Assembly: GCF_900101175.1 (NCBI RefSeq)
Contig: NZ_FNFQ01000013.1
Span: 62,001 to 126,000 of the forward strand
DNA length: 64,000 nt
Direction of reading: 5' to 3'
From: Stenotrophomonas pavanii
Lineage (GTDB): Bacteria > Pseudomonadota > Gammaproteobacteria > Xanthomonadales > Xanthomonadaceae
Shown: positions 43,761 through 54,640 of the stretch, piece by piece
How the letters are laid out: the number at the start of each line of letters is the position of its first letter
Numbering within the stretch: position 1 is the first letter of the stretch
Translations under genes and position numbers: made by a program
Notes under the pieces: model-generated
What the model was told of the DNA's origin: nothing
What the model saw: the letters and a program-made list of their open reading frames with translations, nothing else
Databases searched by the model: none

Positions 43761-44618
43761 ATGCTCTTCCTGTCTTTAGCCGTGATCTGCAGCGTGCTGG
43801 TTTCGGTGTTGTTGAAGATGGCCGGACGCCGCCAACTGGATGTTGCGCAGATGGTCACCTGGAACTATCTGGTGGCGGCAACGCTCACCGCCGTGGTGCT
43901 GCAGCCGCCGCTGGATGCGCTGCGCGCGCCACATGCCCCGTGGCTGTCCTTGCTGGCGCTGGCGGTGGTGCTGCCCTCGATCTTCCTGGTGCTGGGCCGC
44001 GCCGTGGCGGTGGCCGGCATCGTCCGCAGTGACGTGGCGCAGCGCTTGTCGCTGCTGCTGTCACTGGCCGCCGCGTTCCTGTTCTTCGGCCAGACCGCCA
44101 CGCCGTGGAAGCTGGCCGGGCTCGGCCTGGGCCTGCTGGCGATGGTGGCGATCAGCCTGCGCCCACGCGGGCCGGTGGTCGCGTCCGCGCCCGGCGGCTG
44201 GGGCTGGCTGCTGGGGGTATGGGCCGGGTTTGCGGTGGTGGACGTGCTGCTCAAGCAGGTGGCGCTGTCCGGCACGCCGTCGATGGCGGCGGTGCTGGCC
44301 AGCTTCAGCGTGGCCTTCGTGCTGATGCTGGCGTTGCAGCTGTGGCGGCACTTCAGCGGTCGCAGCCGGCTGGCCTGGCGCAACCTGGGCGCGGGCGCGC
44401 TGCTGGGCCTGCTCAATGGCGGCAACATCCTCTTCTATGTGCACGCGCACCAGGCGATGCCGGACAGCCCGGCCACCGTGTTCGCCGGCATGAACATCGG
44501 CGTGGTGGTGCTGGGCGCGCTGGTGGGCGTGTTCGCCTTCGGCGAGGCCACCACGAAGTGGAACCGCGCGGGGCTGGCGCTGGCGGTGCTGGCGATCGGG
44601 TTCATCGCCTGGGGGTGA
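43761..44618 (+). CDS. EamA/DMT-family transporter
   Basis: The 285-residue protein is very hydrophobic, with about ten predicted helices (first: MLFLSLAVICSVLVSVLLK) in two repeats, the EamA arrangement. The second repeat begins near GWLLGVWAGFAVVDVLLKQV. DMT transporters move small metabolites, often out of the cell. No neighbour suggests a substrate. Confidence 0.82.
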   Translation: MLFLSLAVICSVLVSVLLKMAGRRQLDVAQMVTWNYLVAATLTAVVLQPPLDALRAPHAPWLSLLALAVVLPSIFLVLGRAVAVAGIVRSDVAQRLSLLLSLAAAFLFFGQTATPWKLAGLGLGLLAMVAISLRPRGPVVASAPGGWGWLLGVWAGFAVVDVLLKQVALSGTPSMAAVLASFSVAFVLMLALQLWRHFSGRSRLAWRNLGAGALLGLLNGGNILFYVHAHQAMPDSPATVFAGMNIGVVVLGALVGVFAFGEATTKWNRAGLALAVLAIGFIAWG

Positions 44619-44639
44619 GCGTTGGTTGCGGCGGGCCAT

Positions 44640-44855
44640 TTCCGCGCCCGCGGTGGGATGTCACTTTTCTTTTCGCGCGAAAAGAAAAGTAACCAAAAGA
44701 AACGCGCCGCCAGCCGCGAGCCGGTGCTGTGCACCGGTACCCTGCGCTTCTCGGTGAACCAGGGGACGGCGCCGAACTCGCTGCGCTCAGACATCGGCGC
44801 CTCTTCGCCCCTGATTCACCTGCGATGCTCGGCTCGCTTGAAGGCGGACTGGTAG
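44640..44855. repeat. Xanthomonad intergenic repeat containing a 28-bp perfect palindrome
   Basis: ACTTTTCTTTTCGC (44663-44676) is followed directly by its exact complement (44677-44690), then by the common segment AAGTAACCAAAAGAAACGCG, which I have seen reused widely downstream of such palindromes in Xanthomonadaceae. The 77-codon open frame crossing it (FSREKKSNQKKRA) is probably not a gene but the repeat read as protein. It lies between the EamA and nuclease genes. Confidence 0.65.
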
Positions 44856-44919
44856 ATCAAAAGCAACGGCAGGATCCGTGCCGATCAAGGTCCCTCCCAG
44901 AGCAGATCCCCGGCGAACC

Positions 44920-46365
44920 CTATCTGTCGAAGCCCAGCAGCAGCGGGTCGTGGTCGGAGCTGCGCCACGGGCCCTGCACGTTGCGGCCCTGGTAACCGCT
45001 GGCGTCCTGCTCGTCGGCGTTGCTGTGCCATTCGGCGGCACCGCGCAGGCGCTTGGCCATGCCCGGGTTCAGCAGGGCGTGGTCGAGACGGCCGGTGTAA
45101 CCGTTGTAGACGTAGCTGTAGGGATGCTCGACCTTGGCCACCTTGAACGCGTCCTGCCAGCCCAGGTCACGCAGGGTGCGGATCGGGTCCTCCATCGCGT
45201 AGGCGTTGAAATCGCCAAGCAGCACCGCGTCCCTGGCACCGGTACCGGTCGGGTCGGTCTGCAGCCAGGCGTGCAGCTGCTGCGCCGAGGTCACGCGGGT
45301 GGCGTTCCAGCAGCCCTGGTTGTCGTTGTGGTCGGCGTCGGCACTGCTCGCATCGCGGCAGCCCTTCGACTTGAAGTGGTTGGCGACCACCACGAACGGC
45401 GCACCGTGCTTGCCCTGGAAGGCCTGCGCCAGCGGCACGCGGCTGTGCTCGACGAACGGGCCGCCGGTCAGTGTGGCCGGCTTGCCCAGCGGTTGCAGGC
45501 GGTTGCTGCGATAGATGATGCCGACCCGGATCGGGTTGTCGCCGGGGCCGTTGCCGGCGTCGACGAAGCGCCAGTCGCCCTGCGCGCCGCGGTCGCGGTT
45601 GAGCGCATCGACCAGTTCGGCGATGGCCGACTGCGGGCCGTAGCCGTCGTTCTCCAGTTCCATCAGCGCAGCGACATCGGCGCCCAGCGCGTTGACCGTG
45701 GTGACCAGCTTGGCGAGCTGCGCCTTGTGCTCGTCCAGCGTGCGCGCGCCGCGCAACGTCGGGAAGCCACCGCCCTGGCCGTCACCATTGAAGAAGTTCT
45801 CCAGGTTGAAGGCGGCCACGTGCAGGCTGCCCGGCACCGTGGGTACTGCCGGGCGCTTCAGTTCCGGCAGCTTCAGCGCGCCTTCGACCTGCAGGCGCGG
45901 ATGGCCCTGCGCGTCCACGCGCACGATGCCCTCCACGTTGCGCAGCTGCATGCCGGTGCGCAGCACCGGATTGCCCGGCAGGTAGGGCACGCTGGCGGGG
46001 TCGCGGGCAGTACGGCCATCTTCCAGCACCAGGCGGCGGCGCTGGTTGTCGGCCATCACCTGCTCATAGCCGGCAGAGCCCGGCGCGGCCACTTCGGTCG
46101 GCTGCCAGAGGCGGCCATCGAAGGCCACGGTGAGCTGGCCGAAGCGCTCCAGGCCGTCGGTACCGGCCAGGGTGAGCGGCGCAGCGATGCGCACGCGCTG
46201 CCCATCCAGCGCGCGCCAGTCGGCCGGCGCGGCGGTCAGCACCACCGGGGCGCTGCTGCGCGCGGCAGGGGGCGTCGCGATCGGCGTGGCCTGCGGCTGG
46301 GCCTGGGCGAACGCGCCGGCCGGCAGCAGCAGGGACAGGGCAAGGGCGAAGGAGCGGCGGTGCAT
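44920..46365 (-). CDS. Secreted ExeM/NucH-type endonuclease
   Basis: The predicted 481-residue product has a signal peptide (RRSFALALSLLLPAGAFA, residues 3-20). The C-terminal half is an endonuclease/exonuclease/phosphatase domain: AAFNLENFFNGDGQG, ALMELENDGYGPQSA, VVANHFKSKGC, AVLLGDFNAYAMEDP, SSDHDPLLLGFD. Asp, His and Glu active-site residues are all present. An N-terminal part (about residues 40-160) resembles the OB-fold DNA-binding module of the family. It should degrade extracellular DNA. I start at the ATG of MHRRSFAL because starts further upstream would spoil the signal peptide. Confidence 0.88.
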   Translation of the reverse strand: MHRRSFALALSLLLPAGAFAQAQPQATPIATPPAARSSAPVVLTAAPADWRALDGQRVRIAAPLTLAGTDGLERFGQLTVAFDGRLWQPTEVAAPGSAGYEQVMADNQRRRLVLEDGRTARDPASVPYLPGNPVLRTGMQLRNVEGIVRVDAQGHPRLQVEGALKLPELKRPAVPTVPGSLHVAAFNLENFFNGDGQGGGFPTLRGARTLDEHKAQLAKLVTTVNALGADVAALMELENDGYGPQSAIAELVDALNRDRGAQGDWRFVDAGNGPGDNPIRVGIIYRSNRLQPLGKPATLTGGPFVEHSRVPLAQAFQGKHGAPFVVVANHFKSKGCRDASSADADHNDNQGCWNATRVTSAQQLHAWLQTDPTGTGARDAVLLGDFNAYAMEDPIRTLRDLGWQDAFKVAKVEHPYSYVYNGYTGRLDHALLNPGMAKRLRGAAEWHSNADEQDASGYQGRNVQGPWRSSDHDPLLLGFDR

Positions 46366-46417
46366 CGACGGGCGATTCCTGGGAAGAGGGCGCACAGACT
46401 AACCCTGAAATGCGAAG

Positions 46418-46439
46418 CCCCGCCTGCAGGCGGGGTTTT
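46418..46439 (+). terminator. Hairpin with T-run
   Basis: CCCCGCC and GGCGGGG with TGCA loop, followed by TTTT on the forward strand. No forward gene ends nearby, so it may function on reverse transcripts as a hairpin without a T-run, or be part of a repeat. Confidence 0.45.
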
Positions 46440-46504
46440 GAGCTTGGTGGGCAAAGCCGCCGGCGGCGGAAGGAGAACGACCGGGGCGATGGGGCGACCG
46501 GCGG

Positions 46505-46592
46505 GTAAAGTCGACTGTCAGTCGACTATCGCGCGCAGCGCGGGCTTTTTCGGTGGCGTTGGGAAGAGCAGTCGACTGACAGTCGACTCTAC
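46505..46592. repeat. TCGACT-type palindrome dimer
   Basis: Two copies of the palindrome related to that at 35619 (arms AGTCGACT/AGTCGACT around GTC or GAC) are separated by a conserved spacer (GCGCAGCGCGGGC, then TTTTTCGG and AAGAGC). The same composite unit occurs at 63861-63948, so palindromes and spacer move together. Confidence 0.85.
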
Positions 46593-46594
46593 CC

Positions 46595-46666
46595 CCGTTC
46601 CGCGGTTCCGCCATCCGGTTCGGCCGTTCCCCGTTCCGCGGTTCCGCCATCCGGTTCGGCCGTTCC
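46595..46666. repeat. Two tandem 36-bp repeats
   Basis: CCGTTCCGCGGTTCCGCCAT followed by CCGGTTCGGCCGTTCC occurs twice, identically, followed by a diverged third copy (about 46667-46708). It lies just beyond the stop of the cytochrome gene and could vary in copy number between strains. Confidence 0.85.
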
Positions 46667-46711
46667 CTGTTTCGACGTTTCCGCCGTTCTGCGGTTTGGC
46701 CGTTCCGGCGG

Positions 46712-47230
46712 TTACTTCAGGTTGGCCAGCATCCAGTCCACGGTGGCGTGGATCTGTTCTTCGGTCAGCGCCGGGTTGCCGCCCTTGGGCGGCATGATGC
46801 CGCCGTCGGGGCCGGTATAGCCCTCGATGGCGTGCTTGTAGAGGGTGTCCTTGCCCTGCGCGATGCGCTTGTCCCAATGCGAATGGTCCAGCGTTGGTGC
46901 CATGCCCACACCGTTGGTGTGGCAGGCGGTGCACAGGTTGTCGAAGATCACCTTGCCATCCTTGGTGCCGCCGTAGGCCACCTGCGACGCCGCCTTGGCC
47001 AGCGCGGCGGCCTTGGCCGCGGCCTGCGCGGCGGCGCCGGTGCTGCCGGCATAGACCGCGCCGGTGGGCGAAATGCGCTGTTCGGTGCGCTTGGCCGCAG
47101 TGGGCGACACCTCGGGCGGAATCCGGGTGTGCAGGTAGGCGGCAAGGAGGATGAGGCCGAGGGTGATGGTCGCCAGCAGCGCGATCACCATGGAGAAGCG
47201 TTTCAGGAACTCCAGATCGTAATTCCGCAC
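46712..47230 (-). CDS. Membrane-anchored class I c-type cytochrome (c5-like)
   Basis: The 172-residue protein has an N-terminal membrane segment (FSMVIALLATITLGLILLAAY, residues 12-32), an Ala-rich linker, and a cytochrome c domain with haem site CTACH. A distal Met candidate lies in GGIMPPKGGNPALTEEQI. The heme should face the periplasm and pass electrons to a terminal oxidase or reductase. Translation starts at GTG after GGGGTAACGAAGA. No respiratory genes lie nearby. Confidence 0.88.
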   Translation of the reverse strand: MRNYDLEFLKRFSMVIALLATITLGLILLAAYLHTRIPPEVSPTAAKRTEQRISPTGAVYAGSTGAAAQAAAKAAALAKAASQVAYGGTKDGKVIFDNLCTACHTNGVGMAPTLDHSHWDKRIAQGKDTLYKHAIEGYTGPDGGIMPPKGGNPALTEEQIHATVDWMLANLK

Positions 47231-47355
47231 TCTTCGTTACCCCTGGCTGATAGTCGTTGGACCACGGCTGAGCGACTGCGTGATGGACCGAGTATAGAAC
47301 GCGCTTTGCGTGCGACAACAGGCGTCAACGCTGGTGCGGCGCAGCATGCCGGGGG

Positions 47356-47400
47356 CTGGGGTCAGATCCCTTTTGCGCCGCAAAAGGGATCTGACCCCAG
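47356..47400. repeat. Perfect 45-nt palindrome, GGGGTCAGA family
   Basis: Two perfect 22-nt arms (starting CTGGGGTCAGATCCC) meet around a single base. Related, less perfect copies occur at 17421-17462 and 62876-62920. It lies between the convergent ends of the cytochrome upstream region and the TetR gene. Confidence 0.9.
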
Positions 47401-47405
47401 CAACA

Positions 47406-47431
47406 GAAGCCGGCCAGCGGCCGGCGCTACC
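47406..47431. repeat. SMAG palindrome at the TetR gene end
   Basis: A single SMAG copy (core GCCGGCCAGCGGCCGGC, then GCTACC). On the reverse strand its leading GTAG gives the TAG stop of the TetR regulator. Confidence 0.85.
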
Positions 47432-48044
47432 GGATTACCGGGGCGCCGATCGCGCGCAGGCAGAAGCTGCAGATCGCATCCACCAGCGCATCCTCGTCGC
47501 GGTGCGCTTCGCGGCTGGGTGCGGTGGGGCCGACCATCGCCTCGGTGAAGGCACCGACCAGGCAGGCGGCGGCCACATGCGCGTCCTGCGCCGGCAGTTC
47601 GCCGGCCGCCACGCCTTCTTCGACCAGCCGCAGGAACACGTCGCCAAACGCGCGGCGGCCGCGCATGCGCTCGGCTTCCACGTCCGGATCGACCGGTTCG
47701 ACGATGAAAGCGTGCGCCAGCCCCGGCCCGGCCAGGGCGCGGCGGACGAAGGCGGTGATCGCCAGCCGCAGGCGCTCGCTGGCCGCCTCCGGGCCACTGG
47801 CGATGCGCTCCATGATCGCGACCTCGTGGGCCACGGCGGCGTTGAGGACCTCCACGAACAGCTCGGCCTTGGACGGGAAGTGGCGGTAGATCAGGCCGGT
47901 GGACACCCCCGCCTGGGTCGCCACGGCGGTCACCGGGGCGTTGCGCCAGCCGCCGGTCGCGACCAGTTCGCGGGTGGCCAGCAGGATCCGTTCACGGGCG
48001 CCCGCCAGGCGTTCTTCCATCAATGCAGAGCGTTTATAGGCCAT
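47427..48044 (-). CDS. TetR/AcrR-family repressor beside the isovalerate operon
   Basis: The 205-residue protein has an N-terminal HTH ([21 protein letters not shown], residues 37-57) and a C-terminal ligand-binding region with helices such as [15 protein letters not shown]. It is divergent from the isovaleryl-CoA dehydrogenase gene (159 bp apart) and so likely controls the leucine-degradation operon, comparable to LiuR-type or FadR-like roles; the inducer would be an acyl-CoA. TTGAATTCGTATTCAC-like sequence in the gap could be the operator. Confidence 0.85.
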   Translation of the reverse strand: MAYKRSALMEERLAGARERILLATRELVATGGWRNAPVTAVATQAGVSTGLIYRHFPSKAELFVEVLNAAVAHEVAIMERIASGPEAASERLRLAITAFVRRALAGPGLAHAFIVEPVDPDVEAERMRGRRAFGDVFLRLVEEGVAAGELPAQDAHVAAACLVGAFTEAMVGPTAPSREAHRDEDALVDAICSFCLRAIGAPVIR

Positions 48045-48203
48045 GTTCTGATTCTAGTTTCAATTTTTGAATTCGTATTCACTTCTTATCCGAACCCCGC
48101 TACGCTGGGGCCATCGCCCGTGCGGGTGGCGGTCCTGCCGACCGCCGCCCGCTCCCCCGCCGGGTGCGTCCATTCCCTGCCATCCCGCCGTGGAGCCACC
48201 ACA

Positions 48204-49367
48204 ATGCACGTGCCATCCCTGAACTTCGATCTTGGCGAAGACATCGACCTGCTGCGCCAGAGCGTGGCCCATTTTGCCGCCGCCGAGGTCGCACCGCTGG
48301 CCGCCGAGGCCGATGCCAGCAACCAGTTCCCGCTGGCCCTGTGGCCGAAGCTGGGCGAGCAGGGCCTGCTCGGCCTCACCGTGGAAGAAGCATACGGCGG
48401 TACCGGCATGGGCTACCTGGCCCACGTGGTGGCGATGGAAGAAATCTCGCGCGCCTCCGGTGGCATCGGCCTGTCCTATGGCGCGCACTCCAACCTGTGC
48501 GTGAACCAGCTGCGCAAGAACGGCAATGAGGAACAGAAGCAGCGCTTCCTGCCCGGCCTGTGCGATGGCAGCCTGGTCGGTGCGCTGGCGATGAGCGAGC
48601 CGGGGGCCGGCTCGGACGTGGTGTCGATGAAGCTGCGCGCCGACAAGCGCGGCGACCGCTACGTGCTCAACGGCAACAAGATGTGGATCACCAACGGCCC
48701 GGATGCCGACGTGCTGGTGGTCTACGCCAAGACCGACATGGACGCCGGCGCCAAGGGCATCACCGCGTTCCTGGTCGAGAAGGGCATGAAGGGCTTCTCC
48801 ACCGCGCAGAAGCTGGACAAGCTGGGCATGCGTTCTTCGCCCACCTGCGAGCTGGTGTTCCAGGACTGCGAGATTCCCGAGGAGAACGTGCTGGGCCAGG
48901 TCGGCGGTGGCGTGCGCGTGCTGATGTCCGGCCTGGACTACGAGCGCGTGGTGCTGTCCGGTGGCCCGCTGGGGCTGATGGCCGCGGCCATGGACGTGGT
49001 GATGCCCTACGTGCACGAACGCCACCAGTTCGGCGAACCGATCGGCAGCTTCCAGCTGATCCAGGCCAAGATCGCCGACATGTACGTGGGCCTGGGCGCC
49101 TGCCGCGCCTATGTCTATGCCGTGGCGCGCGCCTGCGACCAGGGCCGCACGACCCGCCAGGACGCCGCCGGTGCCATCCTGTACGCCGCCGAGAAGGCCA
49201 CCTGGCTGACCGGCCAGGCGATCCAGATCCTCGGTGGCAACGGCTACATCAATGAATACCCGACCGGCCGCTTGTGGCGCGACGCCAAGCTGTATGAAAT
49301 CGGCGCCGGCACCTCGGAGATCCGCCGCATGCTGATCGGCCGCGAACTGTTCCAGCGCACCCTGTAA
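48204..49367 (+). CDS. liuA: Isovaleryl-CoA dehydrogenase
   Basis: This FAD enzyme oxidises isovaleryl-CoA to 3-methylcrotonyl-CoA in leucine degradation. The 387-residue sequence has [48 protein letters not shown] and [20 protein letters not shown]. The catalytic Glu is in [16 protein letters not shown] in the middle helix, the feature that separates isovaleryl-CoA from other acyl-CoA dehydrogenases. It starts an operon with the two methylcrotonyl-CoA carboxylase genes. Confidence 0.93.
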   Translation: MHVPSLNFDLGEDIDLLRQSVAHFAAAEVAPLAAEADASNQFPLALWPKLGEQGLLGLTVEEAYGGTGMGYLAHVVAMEEISRASGGIGLSYGAHSNLCVNQLRKNGNEEQKQRFLPGLCDGSLVGALAMSEPGAGSDVVSMKLRADKRGDRYVLNGNKMWITNGPDADVLVVYAKTDMDAGAKGITAFLVEKGMKGFSTAQKLDKLGMRSSPTCELVFQDCEIPEENVLGQVGGGVRVLMSGLDYERVVLSGGPLGLMAAAMDVVMPYVHERHQFGEPIGSFQLIQAKIADMYVGLGACRAYVYAVARACDQGRTTRQDAAGAILYAAEKATWLTGQAIQILGGNGYINEYPTGRLWRDAKLYEIGAGTSEIRRMLIGRELFQRTL

Positions 49368-49377
49368 GGCCACCGCG

Positions 49378-50988
<1,611 letters not shown>

Positions 50989-50996
50989 CCCGTGCC

Positions 50997-53012
50997 ATGA
51001 CCGAGCACGCTCCTATGAAGCACGTTGCCATGTTCAGCAAAGTCCTGATCGCCAACCGCGGCGAAATCGCCTGCCGCGTCATCGCCACCTGCCGCCGCCT
51101 CGGCATCGCCACCGTGGCGGTGTACTCCGATGCCGACCGCAACGCACGCCATGTGCGCCTGGCCGACGAAGCCGTCCACATCGGCCCGGCCGCCGCACGC
51201 GAGAGCTACCTGCGTGGCGATGCCCTGCTTGACGCCGCGCGCGCTACCGGCGCAGAAGCCATCCACCCCGGTTACGGCTTCCTGTCGGAGAACGCCGACT
51301 TCGCCGATGCCTGCGCCGCCGCCGGCATCACCTTCATCGGGCCACCGCCCAGCGCGATCCGTGCGATGGGTGACAAGAGCGCGGCCAAGGCGCTGATGGC
51401 CAAGGCCGGTGTGCCGCTGACGCCGGGTTACCACGGTGACCAGCAGGCGCCGGACTTCCTGCGCGCACAGGCCGATGGCATCGGTTACCCGGTGCTGATC
51501 AAGGCCAGCGCCGGTGGCGGTGGCAAGGGCATGCGCAAGGTCGAGCGCAGCGAGGATTTCGTCGATGCGCTGGCCAGCTGCCAGCGCGAGGCAGCCTCGG
51601 CGTTCGGCAACGACCACGTGCTGGTCGAGAAGTACGTCGAACGGCCGCGCCATATCGAGATCCAGGTGTTCGGCGACAGCCACGGTGAAGCGGTCTACCT
51701 GTTCGAGCGCGATTGCTCGGTGCAGCGCCGCCACCAGAAAGTCCTGGAAGAGGCTCCCGCCCCAGGCATGAGTGCCGAGCGCCGCGCCGCGATGGGCAAG
51801 GCCGCGGTCGATGCGGCGCGCGCGGTGGGCTACGTCGGTGCCGGCACGGTGGAGTTCATCGCCGGTCCGGACGGCGATTTCTACTTCATGGAAATGAACA
51901 CCCGCCTGCAGGTCGAGCACCCGGTCACCGAATACATCACCGGCACCGACCTGGTGGAGTGGCAGCTGCGCGTGGCTTCGGGCCAGCCGCTGCCGCTGCG
52001 CCAGGACCAGCTGGCCATCCATGGCCACGCGATCGAAGCGCGGCTGTACGCCGAAGATGCCGATCGTGGCTTCCTGCCGTCCACCGGCACCCTGCGCCGC
52101 CTGCGCCTGCCGGCAGCGTCGGCCCACGTGCGCGTCGATACCGGCGTGGAGGAAGGCGACAGCATCACCCCGTACTATGATCCGATGATCGCCAAGCTGA
52201 TCGTCTGGGACGTGGACCGCGACGCCGCGCTGCGCCGCATGAGCCAGGCACTGGCCGACTGCCAGGTGGTGGGCGTGACCACCAACGCTGGTTTCCTGCG
52301 CCGCCTGGTGAATACCGGTTCGTTCGCGCAGGCCAGGCTGGATACCGCGCTGATCGAACGCGAACAGGCGGCATTGAGTGCCGTCGGCGATGCGGGTGCG
52401 GACCTGTGGCTGCTGGCCGCCGTGGCCGCAGTGGCAAGCACGGCACCCGCCAGCACCGACGCGCGTGATCCGCATTCGCCGTGGCAGTCACAGGATGGCT
52501 GGCGCCTGGGCGCGTGCGCGCCGCGCGTGCTGCCGCTGCAGCAGGGCGAGCGCCGGCACACGCTGAAGGTGTGGGCGCAGGCCGATGGCTGGCGCGTGCA
52601 GTGCGATGACGCAGCACCGGTGCGGGTGATCGGCACGGCCGATGTGCGCGGGCTGGCGGTGCAGCTGGGCGGGCGCCGCTGGACACTGCAGCTGCTGCGT
52701 GACGGCGACCAGCTGTACCTGTTTGGTGCCGATGGCCAGCATCGCTTCACCCTGCACGATCCGGTCAGTGAATCGGACCATGCCGTGGCCGACGCCGGCA
52801 GCCTGCTGGCCCCGATGCCGGGCAAGATCGTGGCCACGCTGGTCGCTGCCGGTACCGAGGTCAAGCGCGGTACGCCGCTGGTGGTGCTGGAGGCAATGAA
52901 GATGGAGCACACCCTGCAGGCACCGGCCGATGGCACGGTGAAGGGTTACCGTGCCAAGGCCGGCGACCAGGTCGGCGACGGCGCGGTGCTGGTGGACTTC
53001 GAGGCGGCCTGA
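50997..53012 (+). CDS. liuD: Methylcrotonyl-CoA carboxylase, biotin carboxylase/carrier subunit
   Basis: This subunit carboxylates biotin with ATP and bicarbonate and swings it to LiuB. The 671-residue protein opens MFSKVLIANRGEIACRVIAT (after a short N-terminal extension) and has ATP-grasp motifs KASAGGGGKGMRKV, ERDCSVQRRHQKVLEEAPA, FMEMNTRLQVEHPVTE and a C-terminal biotinyl domain with EAMKMEH. The start used is the ATG of MTEHAPMKHVA; two downstream ATGs, the last at MFSKVL, are equally close to ribosome-binding sequence. BirA to modify it is encoded earlier in this window. Confidence 0.95.
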   Translation: MTEHAPMKHVAMFSKVLIANRGEIACRVIATCRRLGIATVAVYSDADRNARHVRLADEAVHIGPAAARESYLRGDALLDAARATGAEAIHPGYGFLSENADFADACAAAGITFIGPPPSAIRAMGDKSAAKALMAKAGVPLTPGYHGDQQAPDFLRAQADGIGYPVLIKASAGGGGKGMRKVERSEDFVDALASCQREAASAFGNDHVLVEKYVERPRHIEIQVFGDSHGEAVYLFERDCSVQRRHQKVLEEAPAPGMSAERRAAMGKAAVDAARAVGYVGAGTVEFIAGPDGDFYFMEMNTRLQVEHPVTEYITGTDLVEWQLRVASGQPLPLRQDQLAIHGHAIEARLYAEDADRGFLPSTGTLRRLRLPAASAHVRVDTGVEEGDSITPYYDPMIAKLIVWDVDRDAALRRMSQALADCQVVGVTTNAGFLRRLVNTGSFAQARLDTALIEREQAALSAVGDAGADLWLLAAVAAVASTAPASTDARDPHSPWQSQDGWRLGACAPRVLPLQQGERRHTLKVWAQADGWRVQCDDAAPVRVIGTADVRGLAVQLGGRRWTLQLLRDGDQLYLFGADGQHRFTLHDPVSESDHAVADAGSLLAPMPGKIVATLVAAGTEVKRGTPLVVLEAMKMEHTLQAPADGTVKGYRAKAGDQVGDGAVLVDFEAA

Positions 53013-53031
53013 TCGCCGGGGCGGCGGCCGC

Positions 53032-54198
53032 TCAGGGGCCGTCGCCCGCCACCACCCGCCCGGCCGGATCGAATTCGGCCGTATCCAGCGTGGCGCTGCG
53101 CCAGCCCAGGCCACAGATGGCCATCGCGCTCTGGCCGATGCCATCGAAGCCGAAGGCACGATCGACATCGGCATCGTTGATCGCCGCTGTCACGAACGCT
53201 GCCAGCCCGCGCTCGGTGGCGCACAGGTACAGCAACTGCGAAATGTGGCCCACGTCCAGCGTCACCGCACGGTGCGCCTTGGCATGGTTGCGGTACTTCC
53301 AGAAGCAGCGGTCATAGCGCGGCGCCAGCACCAGCAGCGCCGGCGCATCGGCGAACCACGCCTGCCCGGACAGCATCCGCCGTGCCATCGCAGGCAACGC
53401 CTGCGGCGGCGGCGACGGCAGCGGCAGCACGGCGTGCTGCACCGGATGATAGTGGTACAGGCCCGGTGCCAGTCCTTCCACGTTCTGCACCAGCAGGAAG
53501 CCCTCAGTGGGATGCAGGCCGCCACCGGAAGGCACGTTCTTCTTCAGGAACTCGGTATCACGCTCGACCTTCTGCACCGCGTGGGCCATCAGCGTGCGCT
53601 GCAGCACCTGGGCCAGCAGCGGCAGTGGCAGCGCGCGCTGCGGGTCGAAGTTGCGGCAGGTCGCGCGGCGCGCCAGCAGGGCGTCGAACGCCGCCTCTTC
53701 GCTGCGCGGCAGTGGCTGGTAGTCGCCCTGCATCGGCTGCACCACCGGCGGCGGCGGCCCGAGGCGCTGGCGCAGGCCGGCGGCGGTGTCCAGGCCCTGC
53801 CGGCGCATGTCGTCCACGCTGTCCACGGCCTGCCAGCGCGCGTGGCGATGGGCCAGCGCGGCCAACGGCCACCACTGGCTGCGCCGCAGCGCTTCGTCGC
53901 GCATCTGGTGCCCCACCTCGCTCGGTGGGTCGGTCAGCAGCAGGCCCTGTTCGACCAGGCGGGCCAGCATGGCCGGGGACGCATCGGCCGGCGGTTCGCT
54001 CCAGCGGTGCGCGCTGAGCTCGCCCAGCAGCTGGCGCTCCTCGGCATCGACCGGCAGCGGCTGGTCCAGATGGGCGGCCAGCGCCACCCAGCTGATCTGG
54101 CTGTCCATCTCGGCATGGCCGGCCAGCATCGCGCGCAGGTCCAGGGTGACCGCCTCGCGCGGCTCGAACATCAGGCTGGCGCAGCGGCGCAGGCGCAT
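53032..54198 (-). CDS. SagB-like peptide-modification dehydrogenase
   Basis: The 388-residue protein has a nitroreductase-type FMN domain at about residues 170-380: RRATCRNFDPQ, PSGGGLHPTEGFLLVQNVEG, YHYHPVQHAVL, WFADAPALLVLAPRYDRCFW and HRAVTLDVGHISQLLYLC, then TAAINDADVDRAFGFDG. This resembles SagB/thiazole-oxazole dehydrogenases and the family annotated as putative peptide maturation dehydrogenase, which I recall accompanies NHLP-type RiPP precursors in Xanthomonadaceae. The N-terminal 160 residues look like a winged-helix leader-binding or recognition region. It is divergent from the precursor peptide gene (138 bp), and a regulatory region is shared. Confidence 0.82.
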   Translation of the reverse strand: MRLRRCASLMFEPREAVTLDLRAMLAGHAEMDSQISWVALAAHLDQPLPVDAEERQLLGELSAHRWSEPPADASPAMLARLVEQGLLLTDPPSEVGHQMRDEALRRSQWWPLAALAHRHARWQAVDSVDDMRRQGLDTAAGLRQRLGPPPPVVQPMQGDYQPLPRSEEAAFDALLARRATCRNFDPQRALPLPLLAQVLQRTLMAHAVQKVERDTEFLKKNVPSGGGLHPTEGFLLVQNVEGLAPGLYHYHPVQHAVLPLPSPPPQALPAMARRMLSGQAWFADAPALLVLAPRYDRCFWKYRNHAKAHRAVTLDVGHISQLLYLCATERGLAAFVTAAINDADVDRAFGFDGIGQSAMAICGLGWRSATLDTAEFDPAGRVVAGDGP

Positions 54199-54336
54199 CG
54201 GTTTCCTTCCTTGTGCCGCACAGCCGGCATAGCAGCAACGACCGCAGCGCGGCCAACTTTAGCGATGTGCACCGCCCGGCCCTCAATGGCAGGCTGTCGC
54301 GGCCGATACGAGTAGCTCCACCTACGGACGTTCCCC

Positions 54337-54633
54337 ATGAGCACCCATCCCCGCCTCTCCGCCGCGGACGCCAGCACCCTGCTGGACCATCTGATCGGCA
54401 ATGACGACTTCCGCCGCCACTTCACTGCTGCGCCGGGCGAGGCGCTGGCCTCGATCGGCCTGGATGCGGCCGTCGGTGAAAGCGACTGCATGAAGATTGA
54501 CACCCTGGCCCCGGTCGAGGAGCTGCGCCGGGTGCGCGATGCACTGCAGGCCCATCTGTCCGGTTCGGTGGCAGCCATGACGGTGGTGTTCTGCTTCGAA
54601 GCGGGCAGGGTCGGCGAACGCATCGACGGTTGA
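54337..54633 (+). CDS. NHLP-type RiPP precursor peptide (putative modified peptide)
   Basis: The 98-residue product has a leader-like N-terminus (LLDHLIGNDDFRRHFTAAPG, then EALASIGLD), reminiscent of the nitrile-hydratase/Nif11-type leaders. The C-terminal part is short and hydrophobic (SGSVAAMTVVFCFEAGRVG), with one Cys at residue 86; a second Cys is at 51. The probable core lies after residue 70. It has no signal peptide. I matched it to the family described as NHLP-related RiPP peptide, whose members neighbour the SagB-like dehydrogenase and the cyclase next to it. There is only eight bases to the stop of the convergent cyclase gene. Confidence 0.78.
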   Translation: MSTHPRLSAADASTLLDHLIGNDDFRRHFTAAPGEALASIGLDAAVGESDCMKIDTLAPVEELRRVRDALQAHLSGSVAAMTVVFCFEAGRVGERIDG

Positions 54634-54640
54634 GCCGCCA

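Noticed and set aside
44622..44855. A 77-residue open frame (FSREKKSNQKKRA)
   Set aside because: It coincides with a repeat containing a perfect palindrome; I treat it as repeat sequence, not a gene.
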